From assembly GCF_014648995.1 (NCBI RefSeq), contig NZ_BMSE01000020.1, forward strand, positions 1 through 64,000: a stretch of 64,000 nt of DNA. The letters run 5' to 3'. Source of the DNA: Streptomyces massasporeus (GTDB lineage Bacteria; Actinomycetota; Actinomycetes; Streptomycetales; Streptomycetaceae). The notes beneath the pieces were generated by a model. That model worked only from the letters and a program-made list of their open reading frames with translations, was not told the DNA's origin and searched no databases. A program made the position numbers and the translations under genes. The number at the start of each line of letters is the position of its first letter. Position 1 is the stretch's first letter. This document shows, piece after piece, positions 50,620 to 59,392 of this stretch.

Positions 50620-50688
50620 ATGACGCGGGTCGGTCATGCGCGGTGACGCGGGTCGGTCATGCGCGGTGGCGCGGGTCGGTCATGCGCG
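50620..50688. repeat. Three tandem 23-bp repeats
   Basis: Units at 50620-50642, 50643-50665 and 50666-50688 differ at only two positions (the first base and one internal base). They lie 40 bp upstream of the second DksA-type gene, so they are in or near its promoter. There are no unique spacers, so this is not a CRISPR array. Confidence 0.85.
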
Positions 50689-50786
50689 GCGGGCGGCCCG
50701 GCGGCGTTGCCGGGCCGCCCGTCCGCTGTCGGGTGGTCGTGTGTTCTCCAGCCTGGCCGGGCGCGCGGCGGATACCCATCGGGCGC

Positions 50787-50861
50787 GGGCCCCATTTGCA
50801 CCGGGTCGAGGGACCCATGCGGCCGCGCCATGGGTGGTGCGTGCCCGGGGAAATGGGGGCC
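50787..50861. promoter_or_regulatory. Nested inverted repeats between divergent stress operons
   Basis: Outer arms lie at 50787-50805 (GGGCCCCATTTGCACCGGG) and 50844-50861 (complement GGCCCCCATTTCCCCGGG). Inside them, ACCCATG (50813-50819) and CATGGGT (50829-50835) form a second palindrome around a 9-bp loop. The 50582-51002 gap holds no gene other than this structure and the tandem repeats, so it is probably the shared control region, perhaps bound by the adjacent NarL-type response regulator. Confidence 0.6.
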
Positions 50862-51002
50862 AGGTCCCATGGACGGGGGCGCGGTGAGGGGAGAGCCTGA
50901 ACGCAGGCTTGCTCAAGTTGCCCGGGCCGCGAACGCGGTGGGCTCCGCGATGGCCGACAGTGGAGGTGAGACCGAGCTCGTACAAGGGGAGGCGCAGGGA
51001 CG

Positions 51003-51956
51003 GTGTCCTTGTTCTGGCGGATCTTCGCCCTCAACGCGGTGGTGCTGGGCACGGCCACGGCCCTGCTGCTGTGGGCTCCGGTGACCGTGTCCGTGCCGGT
51101 GCTGCTGACCGAAGCGGTCATCCTGGTCGGCGGCCTGGCCGTCATGCTCGTCGCGAACGCCGCGCTGCTGCGGCTCGGGCTGGCCCCGCTGGACCGGCTC
51201 ACCAAGCTGATGACCACCGTGGACCTGCTGCGTCCCGGCCAGCGCCTGCCCGCTTCCGGCGGCGGCGGTGTCGCGGAGGTGATCCGCACGTTCAACGCCA
51301 TGCTGGAGCGGCTGGAGCAGGAGAGGGTCGCCAGCAGCGCCCGGGCCCTGCTGGCCCAGGAGGCGGAGCGCCGGCGCATCGCCCAGGAACTGCACGACGA
51401 GGTCGGCCAGAGCATGACCGCGATCCTGCTGGGGCTCAAGCGCTCCGCGGACGACGCGCCGGAGCCGCTGCGCAAGGAGCTGCAGGAGTTGCAGGAGATC
51501 ACCCGGGAGAGCCTCGACGAGGTCCGACGTCTGGTGCGCCGGCTGCGGCCCGGTGTGCTGGACGATCTGGGTCTGGTGAGCGCGCTGACCTCGCTCAGCG
51601 AGGACTTCGCCACGCACACCAGGCTGTTGGTCACGCGCCGCTTCGACGCCGACCTGCCCGCCCTGACGCCGGAGACGGAGCTCGTCCTCTACCGCGTCGC
51701 CCAGGAGTCACTGACCAACGTCGCCCGCCACGCGGACGCCGGGCGGGTCACCGTAGCCCTGCGCCACGCCGACGACAGCGTGGTGCTGACGGTGACCGAC
51801 GACGGCAGTGGCATCGAGGCACCCCGCGAAGGCGCCGGCATCCGCGGCATGCGCGAGCGGGCCCTGCTCGTCGAGGGCAGCCTGGAGATCACCCCGGCAC
51901 CGCACACCGGCACCCGCGTGCAGCTCACCGCGCCCGTCGCAAGGAAGCAGCCCTGA
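51003..51956 (+). CDS. NarL-type sensor histidine kinase
   Basis: A 317-residue membrane kinase with two N-terminal helices (RIFALNAVVLGTATALLLW, VLLTEAVILVGGLAVMLVANAAL) separated by only a short turn, so it lacks an extracellular sensor. A HAMP-like segment (LAPLDRLTKLMTTVDLLRPGQRL) follows. HisKA_3 has phospho-His131 in RRRIAQELHDEVGQSM. The HATPase has the N-box LYRVAQESLTNVARHADAG, G1 DDGSGI and G2 GAGIRGMRERA. GTG start. The response regulator gene follows with a 2-bp gap. Confidence 0.93.
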   Translation: MSLFWRIFALNAVVLGTATALLLWAPVTVSVPVLLTEAVILVGGLAVMLVANAALLRLGLAPLDRLTKLMTTVDLLRPGQRLPASGGGGVAEVIRTFNAMLERLEQERVASSARALLAQEAERRRIAQELHDEVGQSMTAILLGLKRSADDAPEPLRKELQELQEITRESLDEVRRLVRRLRPGVLDDLGLVSALTSLSEDFATHTRLLVTRRFDADLPALTPETELVLYRVAQESLTNVARHADAGRVTVALRHADDSVVLTVTDDGSGIEAPREGAGIRGMRERALLVEGSLEITPAPHTGTRVQLTAPVARKQP

Positions 51957-51958
51957 CC

Positions 51959-52642
51959 ATGTCCGACACGACCACGCCCGCCCCGACGCCCTCGAGCACG
52001 ATCCGCATCCTGCTCGCCGACGACCACGCGCTGGTCCGACGCGGTGTGCGGCTCATCCTCGACCAGCAGCCGGACCTCGAAGTGGTCGCCGAGGCCGGTG
52101 ACGGGGCCGAGGCCATCGAGCTGGCCCGCACCAGCGAGGTCGACCTGGCCGTGCTCGACATCGCCATGCCGCGCCTGACCGGGCTGCAGGCAGCCCGCGA
52201 ACTGGCCGCCCTCAAGCCGGGGCTGCGGATCCTGATGCTCACCATGCACGACAACGAGCAGTACTTCTTCCAGGCTCTGAAGGCCGGCGCGAGCGGGTAC
52301 GTGCTGAAGTCCGTGGCCGACCGGGACCTGGTCGCCGCCTGCCGGGCCGCGATGCGGGACGAGCCTTTCCTGTATCCCGGCGCGGTCACCGCCCTGATCC
52401 GGAACTACCTCGACCGGGCCCGCCACGGGGACGAGACTCCCGATCAGATCCTCACCCCCCGCGAGGAGGAGGTTCTCAAGCTGGTCGCCGAGGGCCACTC
52501 GTCCAAGGAGATCGCGGACCTGCTGTTCATCAGCATCAAGACCGTCCAGCGCCACCGCGCCAACCTGCTGCAGAAGCTCGGCCTGCGCGACCGCCTCGAC
52601 CTGACCCGCTACGCCATCCGCGCCGGGCTGATCGAGCCCTGA
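51959..52642 (+). CDS. NarL/LuxR-type response regulator
   Basis: A 227-residue regulator: receiver domain with acidic pair DD (21-22), phospho-acceptor Asp67 (LAVLDIAMPRLTG), Thr in LMLTMHDNEQ and Lys in YVLKSVADRDL. The C-terminal LuxR HTH is LTPREEEVLKLVAEGHSSKEIADLLFISIKTVQRHRANLLQKLGL. It is the cognate partner of the preceding kinase. The divergent Rv1733c-like/DksA group and the SecDF gene downstream are likely targets, but no binding consensus could be confirmed. Confidence 0.94.
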   Translation: MSDTTTPAPTPSSTIRILLADDHALVRRGVRLILDQQPDLEVVAEAGDGAEAIELARTSEVDLAVLDIAMPRLTGLQAARELAALKPGLRILMLTMHDNEQYFFQALKAGASGYVLKSVADRDLVAACRAAMRDEPFLYPGAVTALIRNYLDRARHGDETPDQILTPREEEVLKLVAEGHSSKEIADLLFISIKTVQRHRANLLQKLGLRDRLDLTRYAIRAGLIEP

Positions 52643-52692
52643 CCCGCCAGGCGGGCCCGGTCCGCACGCCACGACGAGAGAGAGGGGGGAAG

Positions 52693-53121
52693 GTGCGCCA
52701 CACCGTGCATGCGGCGTCCGCCGGCGGCATCACCCGGCCCCGCTCCCCCGCCGGCGCGGTGCTGGCCGTCGTCGTCCTGGCGGTGCTGACCACACTCGGC
52801 ATCGCAGCTCCGCAGCTCGGCACACGGGGCACGGGAGTGGCCGACGCACCCATGGCCGCGGACCTCCACCGGTACGACGGGACGCGCGCCGACGACGGAT
52901 GCGACGCCGCCTGCGTCGTCCGGGCGGCCACCCGCCACGAGCAGCCGCACGGCGAGCACCCGGCCCCGCGCGGACACCTCGGCACCCACGGCCAGAGCGC
53001 GGACACCACCCCGTGCCGGCTTCCGAGCCCGTACGGGGCTCCGACCGAGCACGTGCCCTCCTCGCAGCCGCACACGGCGCGGGACCGGGGGCGGGCGCCC
53101 CCGGTGTTCTCCGGCACCTGA
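52693..53121 (+). CDS. Small single-helix membrane or secreted protein
   Basis: A 142-residue protein with one hydrophobic segment (AGAVLAVVVLAVLTTLGIAAPQLG, residues 20-43), probably a signal anchor or signal peptide. A His/Pro/Arg-rich exterior follows, with two closely spaced Cys (DDGCDAACVV) and one later Cys. No family was recognised. The GTG start follows AGAGGGGGGAAG at 2-8 bases. It sits between the two-component genes and the SecDF fusion on the same strand and may be co-transcribed. Confidence 0.6.
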   Translation: MRHTVHAASAGGITRPRSPAGAVLAVVVLAVLTTLGIAAPQLGTRGTGVADAPMAADLHRYDGTRADDGCDAACVVRAATRHEQPHGEHPAPRGHLGTHGQSADTTPCRLPSPYGAPTEHVPSSQPHTARDRGRAPPVFSGT

Positions 53122-53200
53122 CGCCCCCTTCCCTTCACTCAACCCGCCCCGCAGCGGCCCACGTCGGCCGCCGCCGTGGCGTGCCCGCCGGAGGCTCCCG

Positions 53201-55471
53201 TTGAACCGTTCCCTGCGCGTGAGGGCGCTGCTCGCCCTCGCCGTGCTCGCCCTGTCCCTGTACGTCGCCGCCACCGTGCCGATCCGGCTCGGACTGGACC
53301 TGCGCGGCGGAACACAGATCGTGCTCGAAACCCGCTCCACCCCCACCGCCGACGCCGACAGCGCGGCCACCGACCGCACCCTGGAGGTGCTGCGCGGCCG
53401 CATCGACGCGCTGGGCGTCGCCGAACCCACCCTGGTGCGCTCCGGCGACCACCGGATCATCGTCGAACTGCCCGGTGTGCAGGACCCGAAGAAGGCCGCC
53501 GCCGTCCTGGGCCGTACCGCGCAGCTCACCTTCCACCCCGTGCTCGGCGCCGCGGACGAAGCCGACGACACCTCCCGGCCCCTGCCGAAACGGCCCCGGG
53601 AACGCGTCCTGCCCGACGAGTCCGGCACGCCACTGCGCCTCGGGCCGACGTCCCTGACCGGCGAGGACGTCAAGGAGGCCGCCGCCCGGTTCGACCAGCA
53701 GGGCGGCGCCGGATGGCACGTCACCGTCGGTTTCGAGGGCACCGGCCGCGCCGGCTGGGCCGACCTGACCGGTGAGGCCGCCTGCCATGCGCCCGGCGAC
53801 CCCGCACGGCGGGTCGCCATCGTCCTCGACGACAAGGTCATCTCCTCCCCGCAGGTCGACCCGTCCCTCACCTGCGGGACCGGCATCCGCGACGGCGCCA
53901 CCCGGATCACGGGCTCCTTCAGCCCCGAGGAAGCCCGCGAACTCTCGCTGCTCATCAACGGCGGCGCCCTGCCCGTGCCCGTGGAGACCGTCGAGCAACG
54001 CACCGTCGGCCCCACCCTCGGCGCGCAGGCCATCACCGCCAGTGCCTGGGCGGCGGCCATCGGCACCGCGCTGACCTCGCTGTTCATCATCGTCGTCTAC
54101 CGGCTGATGGGCGGCCTGGCCGCCTTGGCCCTGGCCTGCTACGGCCTGCTCTCCTACGCCGCCCTGGCCGCCCTCGGCGCCACCCTGACGCTGCCGGGCC
54201 TGGCCGGTTTCGTCCTGGCCATCGGCATGGCGGTCGACGCCAACGTGCTGGTCTTCGAGCGGGCGCGCGAGGAGTACGCCGTCCGCCGCCGGCCCAGCAT
54301 CCGCTCGTCGCTCGCGGCCGGCTTCCGCAACGCCTTCAGCGCGATCGCCGACTCCAACATCACCACGCTGATCGCGGCCGCCCTGCTGTTCTTCCTCGCG
54401 TCCGGGCCCGTGCGCGGCTTCGGCGTCACCCTCGGCATCGGGGTGCTCGCCTCCATGTTCAGCGCCCTGGTCATCAGCCGGGTGCTCGCCGAGTTCGCCA
54501 CGAGCCGCCCGGGCGTGCGCCGCCGCCCCCGTCTGACCGGCATCGCCACCATCGGCGCGGTCCGTGAGCGCCTCACCCGTCGCAATCCGCTCCTGATGCG
54601 CCACCCGCGCCGCTGGCTGGTCACCTCCGCGGCGGTGCTCGCGCTGGCCGGTTCGGGCATCGTCGTGCGCGGTGTCGACCTCGGTGTGGAGTTCACCGGG
54701 GGCCGTCTCATCGAATACGCCACCAGCGCCCCCGTCGACCCCGGCCGGGCCCGTACCGCGCTCGCCGACGCCGGGTTTCCCCGGGCGGTCGTGCAGTCCT
54801 CCGGCGAGACGGGTCTGACGGTGCGTACGGATCCGCTGACCGACGCCGAGGAGGCCGAGGTCACCGGCGCGCTGCGCGACCTGGACGGCCGGGCGGACAA
54901 GGTCCGCGACGAGCTGATCGGTCCCAGCCTCGGCAAGGAACTGCGCCAAGGTGCCCTGGTCGCGCTGGCGGTGGCCCTCGGCATGCAGTTCGTCTACCTC
55001 GCGGCACGCTTCCGCTGGATACTGGGCTCCGCCGCGGTCGTCGCCCTGCTCCACGACGTGGTCATCCTGCTCGGGGTCTTCGCCTGGCTCGGCAAACCGG
55101 TCGACGGGGTGTTCCTCGCCGCCCTGCTCACCGTCATCGGCTACTCCGTCAACGACTCCGTCGTCCTCTTCGACCGCGTCCGGGAACTGACCCGGCGGGG
55201 CCCCGGGTCGCCGTTCGCCGGCACCGTCAACCGGGCGATCCTGCAGACCCTGCCCCGGACGGTGAACACCGGCATGGGCGCGGCGTTCATGCTCACCGCC
55301 CTCGCCGTGCTGGGCGGTTCCTCGCTCACGGACTTCGCCCTGGCCCTGCTCATCGGCCTCGCCGTCGGGACGTACTCCTCGGTGTTCACCGCGGCCCCCG
55401 TCGCGATCCGGCTGCACGAGCGGTTCCGTCCCGGAAAGCCGTCCCCGGAGGGCGGAGCGGTCACGAAGTGA
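53201..55471 (+). CDS. secDF: SecD-SecF fusion protein
   Basis: A 756-residue fused Sec accessory protein. The SecD half has LGLDLRGGTQIVLETR (24-39), a shortened P1-like periplasmic part, and the helix motif GLAGFVLAIGMAVDANVLVFERAREE; the SecF half has VDLGVEFTGGRLIEY and the matching helix GYSVNDSVVLFDRVRE. Twelve helices are expected. It uses the proton motive force to aid late steps of Sec export. Streptomyces normally has separate secD and secF at the main locus, so this is likely an extra copy. TTG start with GGAGG 8 bases upstream. The 3' end overlaps the convergent glycosyltransferase gene by 11 bp. Confidence 0.92.
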   Translation: MNRSLRVRALLALAVLALSLYVAATVPIRLGLDLRGGTQIVLETRSTPTADADSAATDRTLEVLRGRIDALGVAEPTLVRSGDHRIIVELPGVQDPKKAAAVLGRTAQLTFHPVLGAADEADDTSRPLPKRPRERVLPDESGTPLRLGPTSLTGEDVKEAAARFDQQGGAGWHVTVGFEGTGRAGWADLTGEAACHAPGDPARRVAIVLDDKVISSPQVDPSLTCGTGIRDGATRITGSFSPEEARELSLLINGGALPVPVETVEQRTVGPTLGAQAITASAWAAAIGTALTSLFIIVVYRLMGGLAALALACYGLLSYAALAALGATLTLPGLAGFVLAIGMAVDANVLVFERAREEYAVRRRPSIRSSLAAGFRNAFSAIADSNITTLIAAALLFFLASGPVRGFGVTLGIGVLASMFSALVISRVLAEFATSRPGVRRRPRLTGIATIGAVRERLTRRNPLLMRHPRRWLVTSAAVLALAGSGIVVRGVDLGVEFTGGRLIEYATSAPVDPGRARTALADAGFPRAVVQSSGETGLTVRTDPLTDAEEAEVTGALRDLDGRADKVRDELIGPSLGKELRQGALVALAVALGMQFVYLAARFRWILGSAAVVALLHDVVILLGVFAWLGKPVDGVFLAALLTVIGYSVNDSVVLFDRVRELTRRGPGSPFAGTVNRAILQTLPRTVNTGMGAAFMLTALAVLGGSSLTDFALALLIGLAVGTYSSVFTAAPVAIRLHERFRPGKPSPEGGAVTK

Positions 55472-56708
55472 GACGGTCCAGCGCGGCCAGGACCGGGGCC
55501 ACGCCGTCCTCCCCGGCCAGGTCGTGAGCCAACTTCCGGGCGCGGCTGTGGTGGTGAGGGTCGCCCGTGGCGCGGCGCAGGGCGGGGGCGAGGGTGTCGG
55601 CGGTCAGGCGCCGCAGGGGGACGGCCTCCGGGGCCGTCCCCAGGGCGACCAGGCGCGCCGCCCAGAAGAAGCCGTCGAACTGCACCGGCACCGGCACCGT
55701 GGGCACCCCCGCGCGCAGGACGGCGGCGGTGGTGCCGGCTCCGGCGTGGTGGACCACGGCGGCCGTGCGGGGGAACAGCACCGCGTGCGGCACGTCGCCC
55801 ACGGTGATCACGTCATCGTCGTCGTCGCGGGCGGCGAGACCCGCCCACCCCTGCTGGATGACGCCGCGCAGTCCCGCCGTCCGCAGCGCGCGCACGATCT
55901 CGGCGCTGACGCGTTCGGGGTCCGGCACCGTCGCGCTGCCCAGTCCGACGAACACCGGCGGCGGCCCGGCGGCCAGGAACTCCTCCAGTGCGCCGGGCAG
56001 TGCGCGGGTGTCGTGCGGCCACCAGTACCCGGCGATCTCCAGCCCGGGGCGCCAGTCCTTGGGGCGGGACACCACCTGCTCGCTGAACCCGTGCAGCACG
56101 GGCCAGTTCGCCCGCTCATGGGCCCGGCGGCTCGCGGAGAGGCCGCGCAGCGTCATGCCGTGCCGGGTGCGCAGCCGGTGCACGGCGTGGGTGAAGACCC
56201 GGTCGACGGCGGAGATGACGGCCCGTCCGCCCAGGTGGTTGCCCACCGTGCCGAGCGAGCGTCCGCCGAGCATGGGCGCGCCGAACTCCCTTGTCGGATG
56301 CTGGGGTTGCAGGAACAGGCCCAGGCTGGGCAGGTTCAGCCCCTCCGCGATGGCGCGGCCCAGCGGTGCCACGGCTCCGGCGGCCAGGACGATGTCCGCG
56401 CCGCGGGCCGCCTGCACCAGGGCGTCGGTCATCTCCTCGGCCGCGGAGCGGGCCATCGACGCCGCGCGCAGCAGTTTGCCCAGGCCTGTGGTGCTGGCGT
56501 GCAACTCGCGGCCCTGGTCGGAGTGGGACACCGCGTGCGGGTCGACCGGGGTCGGGTGGAAGCGCACCCCCGAGCCGACGGTCAGGGGTTCGAACAGGGC
56601 GTGGGTCGCCAGCGTGACCTCGTGCCCGCTGCGCGCCAGCCCGGCGCCCAGCCCGGTGTACGGCGCGACGTCGCCGCGCGAACCCGCCGTCATGATCACC
56701 ACGCGCAT
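55461..56708 (-). CDS. GT1-family glycosyltransferase (UGT-like, GtfB fold)
   Basis: A 415-residue enzyme: starts MRVVIMTAGSRGDVAPYTGLGAGLARSGHEVTLATH, and has the donor-site motif VVHHAGAGTTAAVLRAGVPTVPVPVQFDGFFWA (about 325-357), typical of glycosyltransferases acting on sterols, lipids or macrocyclic natural products. Donor and acceptor unknown. The ATG at 56708 is the only reasonable start. It is convergent with secDF, with overlapping stop regions. Confidence 0.92.
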   Translation of the reverse strand: MRVVIMTAGSRGDVAPYTGLGAGLARSGHEVTLATHALFEPLTVGSGVRFHPTPVDPHAVSHSDQGRELHASTTGLGKLLRAASMARSAAEEMTDALVQAARGADIVLAAGAVAPLGRAIAEGLNLPSLGLFLQPQHPTREFGAPMLGGRSLGTVGNHLGGRAVISAVDRVFTHAVHRLRTRHGMTLRGLSASRRAHERANWPVLHGFSEQVVSRPKDWRPGLEIAGYWWPHDTRALPGALEEFLAAGPPPVFVGLGSATVPDPERVSAEIVRALRTAGLRGVIQQGWAGLAARDDDDDVITVGDVPHAVLFPRTAAVVHHAGAGTTAAVLRAGVPTVPVPVQFDGFFWAARLVALGTAPEAVPLRRLTADTLAPALRRATGDPHHHSRARKLAHDLAGEDGVAPVLAALDRLTS

Positions 56709-56803
56709 GGGTCCCAGTGTGGACCGGCCGGGCTGCGGACACACGCCGCACGGCCGCACATGGACGAAAATCGCCGGTGAGGGTGTCTTCCGGCCGGATC
56801 CGC

Positions 56804-57592
56804 CTACGGCGGGCCGGAGTCCGCCGAGCCGAGCAGGCGGGTCGCGGCCTGACGCAGTCGGGGCGAGGCGTCCTCGGTGAGGCCGGTCAGCCGGTCGCGG
56901 GTCCTCCCGCTGTCCGGCGGCAGTGAGCCGGTGGCCTCCGCCCAGCGTCGGAGACCGAGGACGGCCTGGTAGCGGACCGCTTCGTGCGGGTCGTCCAGTC
57001 CGCGCAGGAAGCGCCGTGGGTCGTGGCGGGTGTGTTCGTCGTCCGGGGCGTCGGGGTCGAGCAGGGACAGCGCGGCGGCCAGGACCTCCCCGGACGGAGC
57101 GTTGTCCGCGAGCCGCCGTACCTCGGGCAGAGCCTGGGCGAGGCCGTCGAGCGCGTTGCGTGTGCGCCAGATGTGCTTCTCGTCGGTGGCCAGGTGTTCT
57201 GCCAGCGCCCAGGCCACGGGGTGGCGTTCCCAGGGGCGCAGGCCGTTCTCGACGCGTGTCTCCAGGCCATCGAGCACAACGGCGCGTATCTCGTCGTCGG
57301 GGTCGTCCAGGAGGGACAGCAGGAGCCATACGGCGTCCCAGCGGCCCGCGGTGCCGATGGCCGCTGCGGCGGCGGCCCGGGTGCGCGGAGCGAGCGTCTC
57401 GTCGGACAGGGCCTCGCGGAGGTGTGGGGCGGCCGTGCCGGAGTCCACAGTGCCCAGGGCACGTGCGGCCGACGGTCCGGCCACGTGATCCCGGAGCCAT
57501 CGCACGGCCGGATTCCGTCACGCGGTCGTCGCCCCGTCCGCCGAGGCCGCGCAGCAGCCCTGCGGCGGCCTCGGGGTGCTCCTCGGTCCGCA
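56804..57592 (-). pseudogene. HEAT-repeat protein, 5'-truncated
   Basis: A frame from 57505 encodes HEAT-type repeats (ALGTVDSGTAAPHLREALSD, TRAAAAAAIGTAGRWDAVWLLLSLLDDPDDEIRAVVLDGLETR, DDPHEAVRYQAVLGLRRWAEATG). Related sequence continues upstream in another frame (RTEEHPEAAAGLLRGLGG, 57527-57585), so a frameshift lies near 57505-57520. The 5' end is fused directly to the P450 fragment at about 57592. The 233-codon downstream frame could in principle still be expressed from the GTG at 57505, but its original start is lost. Confidence 0.65.
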
Positions 57593-57991
57593 GACGGCCG
57601 CGTCGGCCTCGTCGCGCATGATGTCGACGTAGCGGGCAATCTCTTCGCGGGCGAAGGCGGGTTGCAGCTGCCGACGCTTGTTGCGGTGTGCCAGGCCTGC
57701 GGCAGTGACCACCGAGTCACCCAGCAACTGGCCCATTTTCTCGAAGAACCTGCCTTTGTCGAGGCTCGGCCCGAGGTCCTTGAGCATGAAGCGGATGAGT
57801 TCGGGGTTTTGGACGATGACGGTTCGGGTGCCTGGCTGAAGGGTGATTTCGACGAGCGGGCCGTAGTCGCGGCGGAGCGAAGCGATGAAGGCGAGATTGT
57901 CGCGTATGAGCGGTATCGCGTGGCCCAGCCAGGGCAGGGATCACACCACGTTGCGAACGGGAATACCCAGGGTGCGGATCAGGGAAGCCAT
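57593..57991 (-). pseudogene. Cytochrome P450, N-terminal fragment with internal stop
   Basis: From the ATG at 57991 the sequence reads MASLIRTLGIPVR, then meets an in-frame TGA (57941-57943), then continues in the same frame with SLPWLGHAIPLIRDNLAFIASLRRDYGPLVEI, VIVQNPELIRFMLKDLGPSLDKGRFFEK and LLGDSVVTAAGLAHRNKRRQLQPAFAREEIARYVD. These are the P450 N-terminal strands, B-region and the C-helix heme-propionate motif HRNKRRQLQPAF. It breaks off after DEADAAV; the I-helix, ExxR and heme Cys are absent. A Gly-type start, internal stop and truncation show a dead gene. Confidence 0.85.
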
Positions 57992-58101
57992 ATGAGCGCC
58001 TTTGATCGGCTCGAGAGGAGCCTCAGTGACGCTCGTTGCGCCTCGCCCCTATACCCAGGGCAGCCGGATCCCACGGACTACCAGGGGTGGCGAGCTCGAC
58101 G

Positions 58102-58138
58102 CCGGGTCCTCCACCACCCGGCGTGGCGGAGGACCCGG
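58102..58138 (-). terminator. Hairpin terminator downstream of protease gene
   Basis: An 11-bp perfect stem CCGGGTCCTCC (58102-58112) / GGAGGACCCGG (58128-58138) with a 15-base loop, 20 bp downstream of the stop of the trypsin-like protease gene (minus strand). No U tract. Confidence 0.65.
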
Positions 58139-58157
58139 CTCCCGGTAGGACGGCGGA

Positions 58158-59162
58158 TCAGGAGGACTGGGCGCTCTGGTACAGGTTCTGCGCGTCCGTG
58201 CCGAAGTACGGGCCGTACATGGCATTCGGCAGGAAGTTGTACTTGAAGCTGTTCACCGAGGACTGCAGGCCGGTCCCCGTGGCCTCGCTGAACTGGGTGA
58301 ACCAGGGGCCACCGCTGGAGCCGCCGGTCATGTTGCAGGTCAGACCGTGGTCCTTGGACAGCAGGAAGTCGCGGGTGGTGGTGCCGCTGCAGTAGATGAA
58401 CTTCTCCCCGTCGTAGGGCGCGGCGGCCGGGAAGCCGAAGGAGTACATCGCCTTGTTGTAGCCGGTGTTGAAGGCCAGGCCCTGGCCGCCGACGACGTCG
58501 GTCAGCTTCTGCCCGTCCAGCGGGGCGACCACGGCCGCGCCGATGTCGTAGTTGATGTCCTCACTGGCCGTCCACTGCGGCGTGGAGAGGGTCTTGGACG
58601 CGGTCCAGGTGCCGTACGGGCGCTGCCCGTCGTGGTAGCCGGGCACGAAGACCCAGTTGGTGTGCCAGGCGCCCTCCAGCTTCACGCAGTGGCCCGCGGT
58701 GATCACCGTGCTCTTGTTGGCGCTGGTGACGGCGTTGCCGGAGCAGGACGCGGTGCGGCCCTGGTAGCTGAAGAAGACCCGTCCCGCGGTCTTGGTGACC
58801 GCTCCCCCGCCGGTCCAGGGTCCGCCGCCGTGCGGGAAGGCCAGGGGGCCCGTGGCGGAGGTCGGCGCGCTGGGAGGCACGACCGCCGCCTTGCCCTTGC
58901 GAGGTGCCGGTGTCCGTACGTCGGAGCGGTCGACGGTCAGGAGGTCGAGCGGGGTGGCCTCGCGCATCCGCTGCGGGGTCCAGAAGGCCAGGGCGCGTTC
59001 CTGCGCCGAGGGGGTCATCACGCCGGGGTCCGGTGCGGCGCTCGCCGGTGCGGCGGTGACGCCGGTGGCCAGGAGCGCGGCGACGCCGGCGAGCGCGCCG
59101 AGTACGGACCGGCGGACGCGGGTGTCGCCACCGGTCGAGCGGGCGCTGCGGGGTTTGCCCAT
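58158..59162 (-). CDS. Secreted trypsin-like serine protease
   Basis: A 334-residue protein with signal peptide (SVLGALAGVAALLATGVTAAPASAA) and a propeptide-like segment. The S1-type triad is visible: His in STVITAGHCVKL, Asp in NYDIGAAVV and Ser in MTGGSSGGPWF. Cys pairs CSG..HC and CSGT..CNM are consistent with two disulphides. The ATG at 59162 follows AAGGAGA by 7 bases; an in-frame GTG just before it is an alternative. A hairpin terminator follows the gene. Confidence 0.92.
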   Translation of the reverse strand: MGKPRSARSTGGDTRVRRSVLGALAGVAALLATGVTAAPASAAPDPGVMTPSAQERALAFWTPQRMREATPLDLLTVDRSDVRTPAPRKGKAAVVPPSAPTSATGPLAFPHGGGPWTGGGAVTKTAGRVFFSYQGRTASCSGNAVTSANKSTVITAGHCVKLEGAWHTNWVFVPGYHDGQRPYGTWTASKTLSTPQWTASEDINYDIGAAVVAPLDGQKLTDVVGGQGLAFNTGYNKAMYSFGFPAAAPYDGEKFIYCSGTTTRDFLLSKDHGLTCNMTGGSSGGPWFTQFSEATGTGLQSSVNSFKYNFLPNAMYGPYFGTDAQNLYQSAQSS

Positions 59163-59348
59163 CACGCGGTCTCCTTCTGCTGTGGGGGCCGGGTGGCGGG
59201 AGCCCGTCCACCCGGTCAGGCAGGGGTCTCACTGCGGACAGTCAGGGGGCAGCGTGCCACCGGAAGACCGATATGGACAGGTGCATGTCATGACGTGGCC
59301 GAAAGTTCACGCTCTCTCTGCGCGGGTCGGGACATGCGGGCACAGAAG

Positions 59349-59376
59349 AACCCGGCCTCTCGGGGGAGGCCGGGTT
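59349..59376. terminator. Hairpin terminator
   Basis: An 11-bp perfect stem AACCCGGCCTC (59349-59359) / GAGGCCGGGTT (59366-59376) with a 6-base loop, 16 bp beyond the stop of the SRPBCC gene on the minus strand. It would separate that gene from the protease promoter at about 59166-59300. Nothing else was recognised in 59163-59392. Confidence 0.75.
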
Positions 59377-59392
59377 CCGGGTGCGGCTGGTG

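Noticed and set aside
50620-50688. CRISPR array
   Set aside because: Only three head-to-tail repeats without spacers; the array structure and cas genes are absent.
50761-50880. DosR/OsdR-box
   Set aside because: Stretches such as GGGACCCATG suggest a box, but the symmetrical consensus known from mycobacteria (GGGAC-N-GTCCC type) was not found exactly, so I report only the palindromes.
56984-58246. Plus-strand 420-codon frame over the HEAT/P450 region
   Set aside because: Antisense to two identifiable protein fragments and without motifs.
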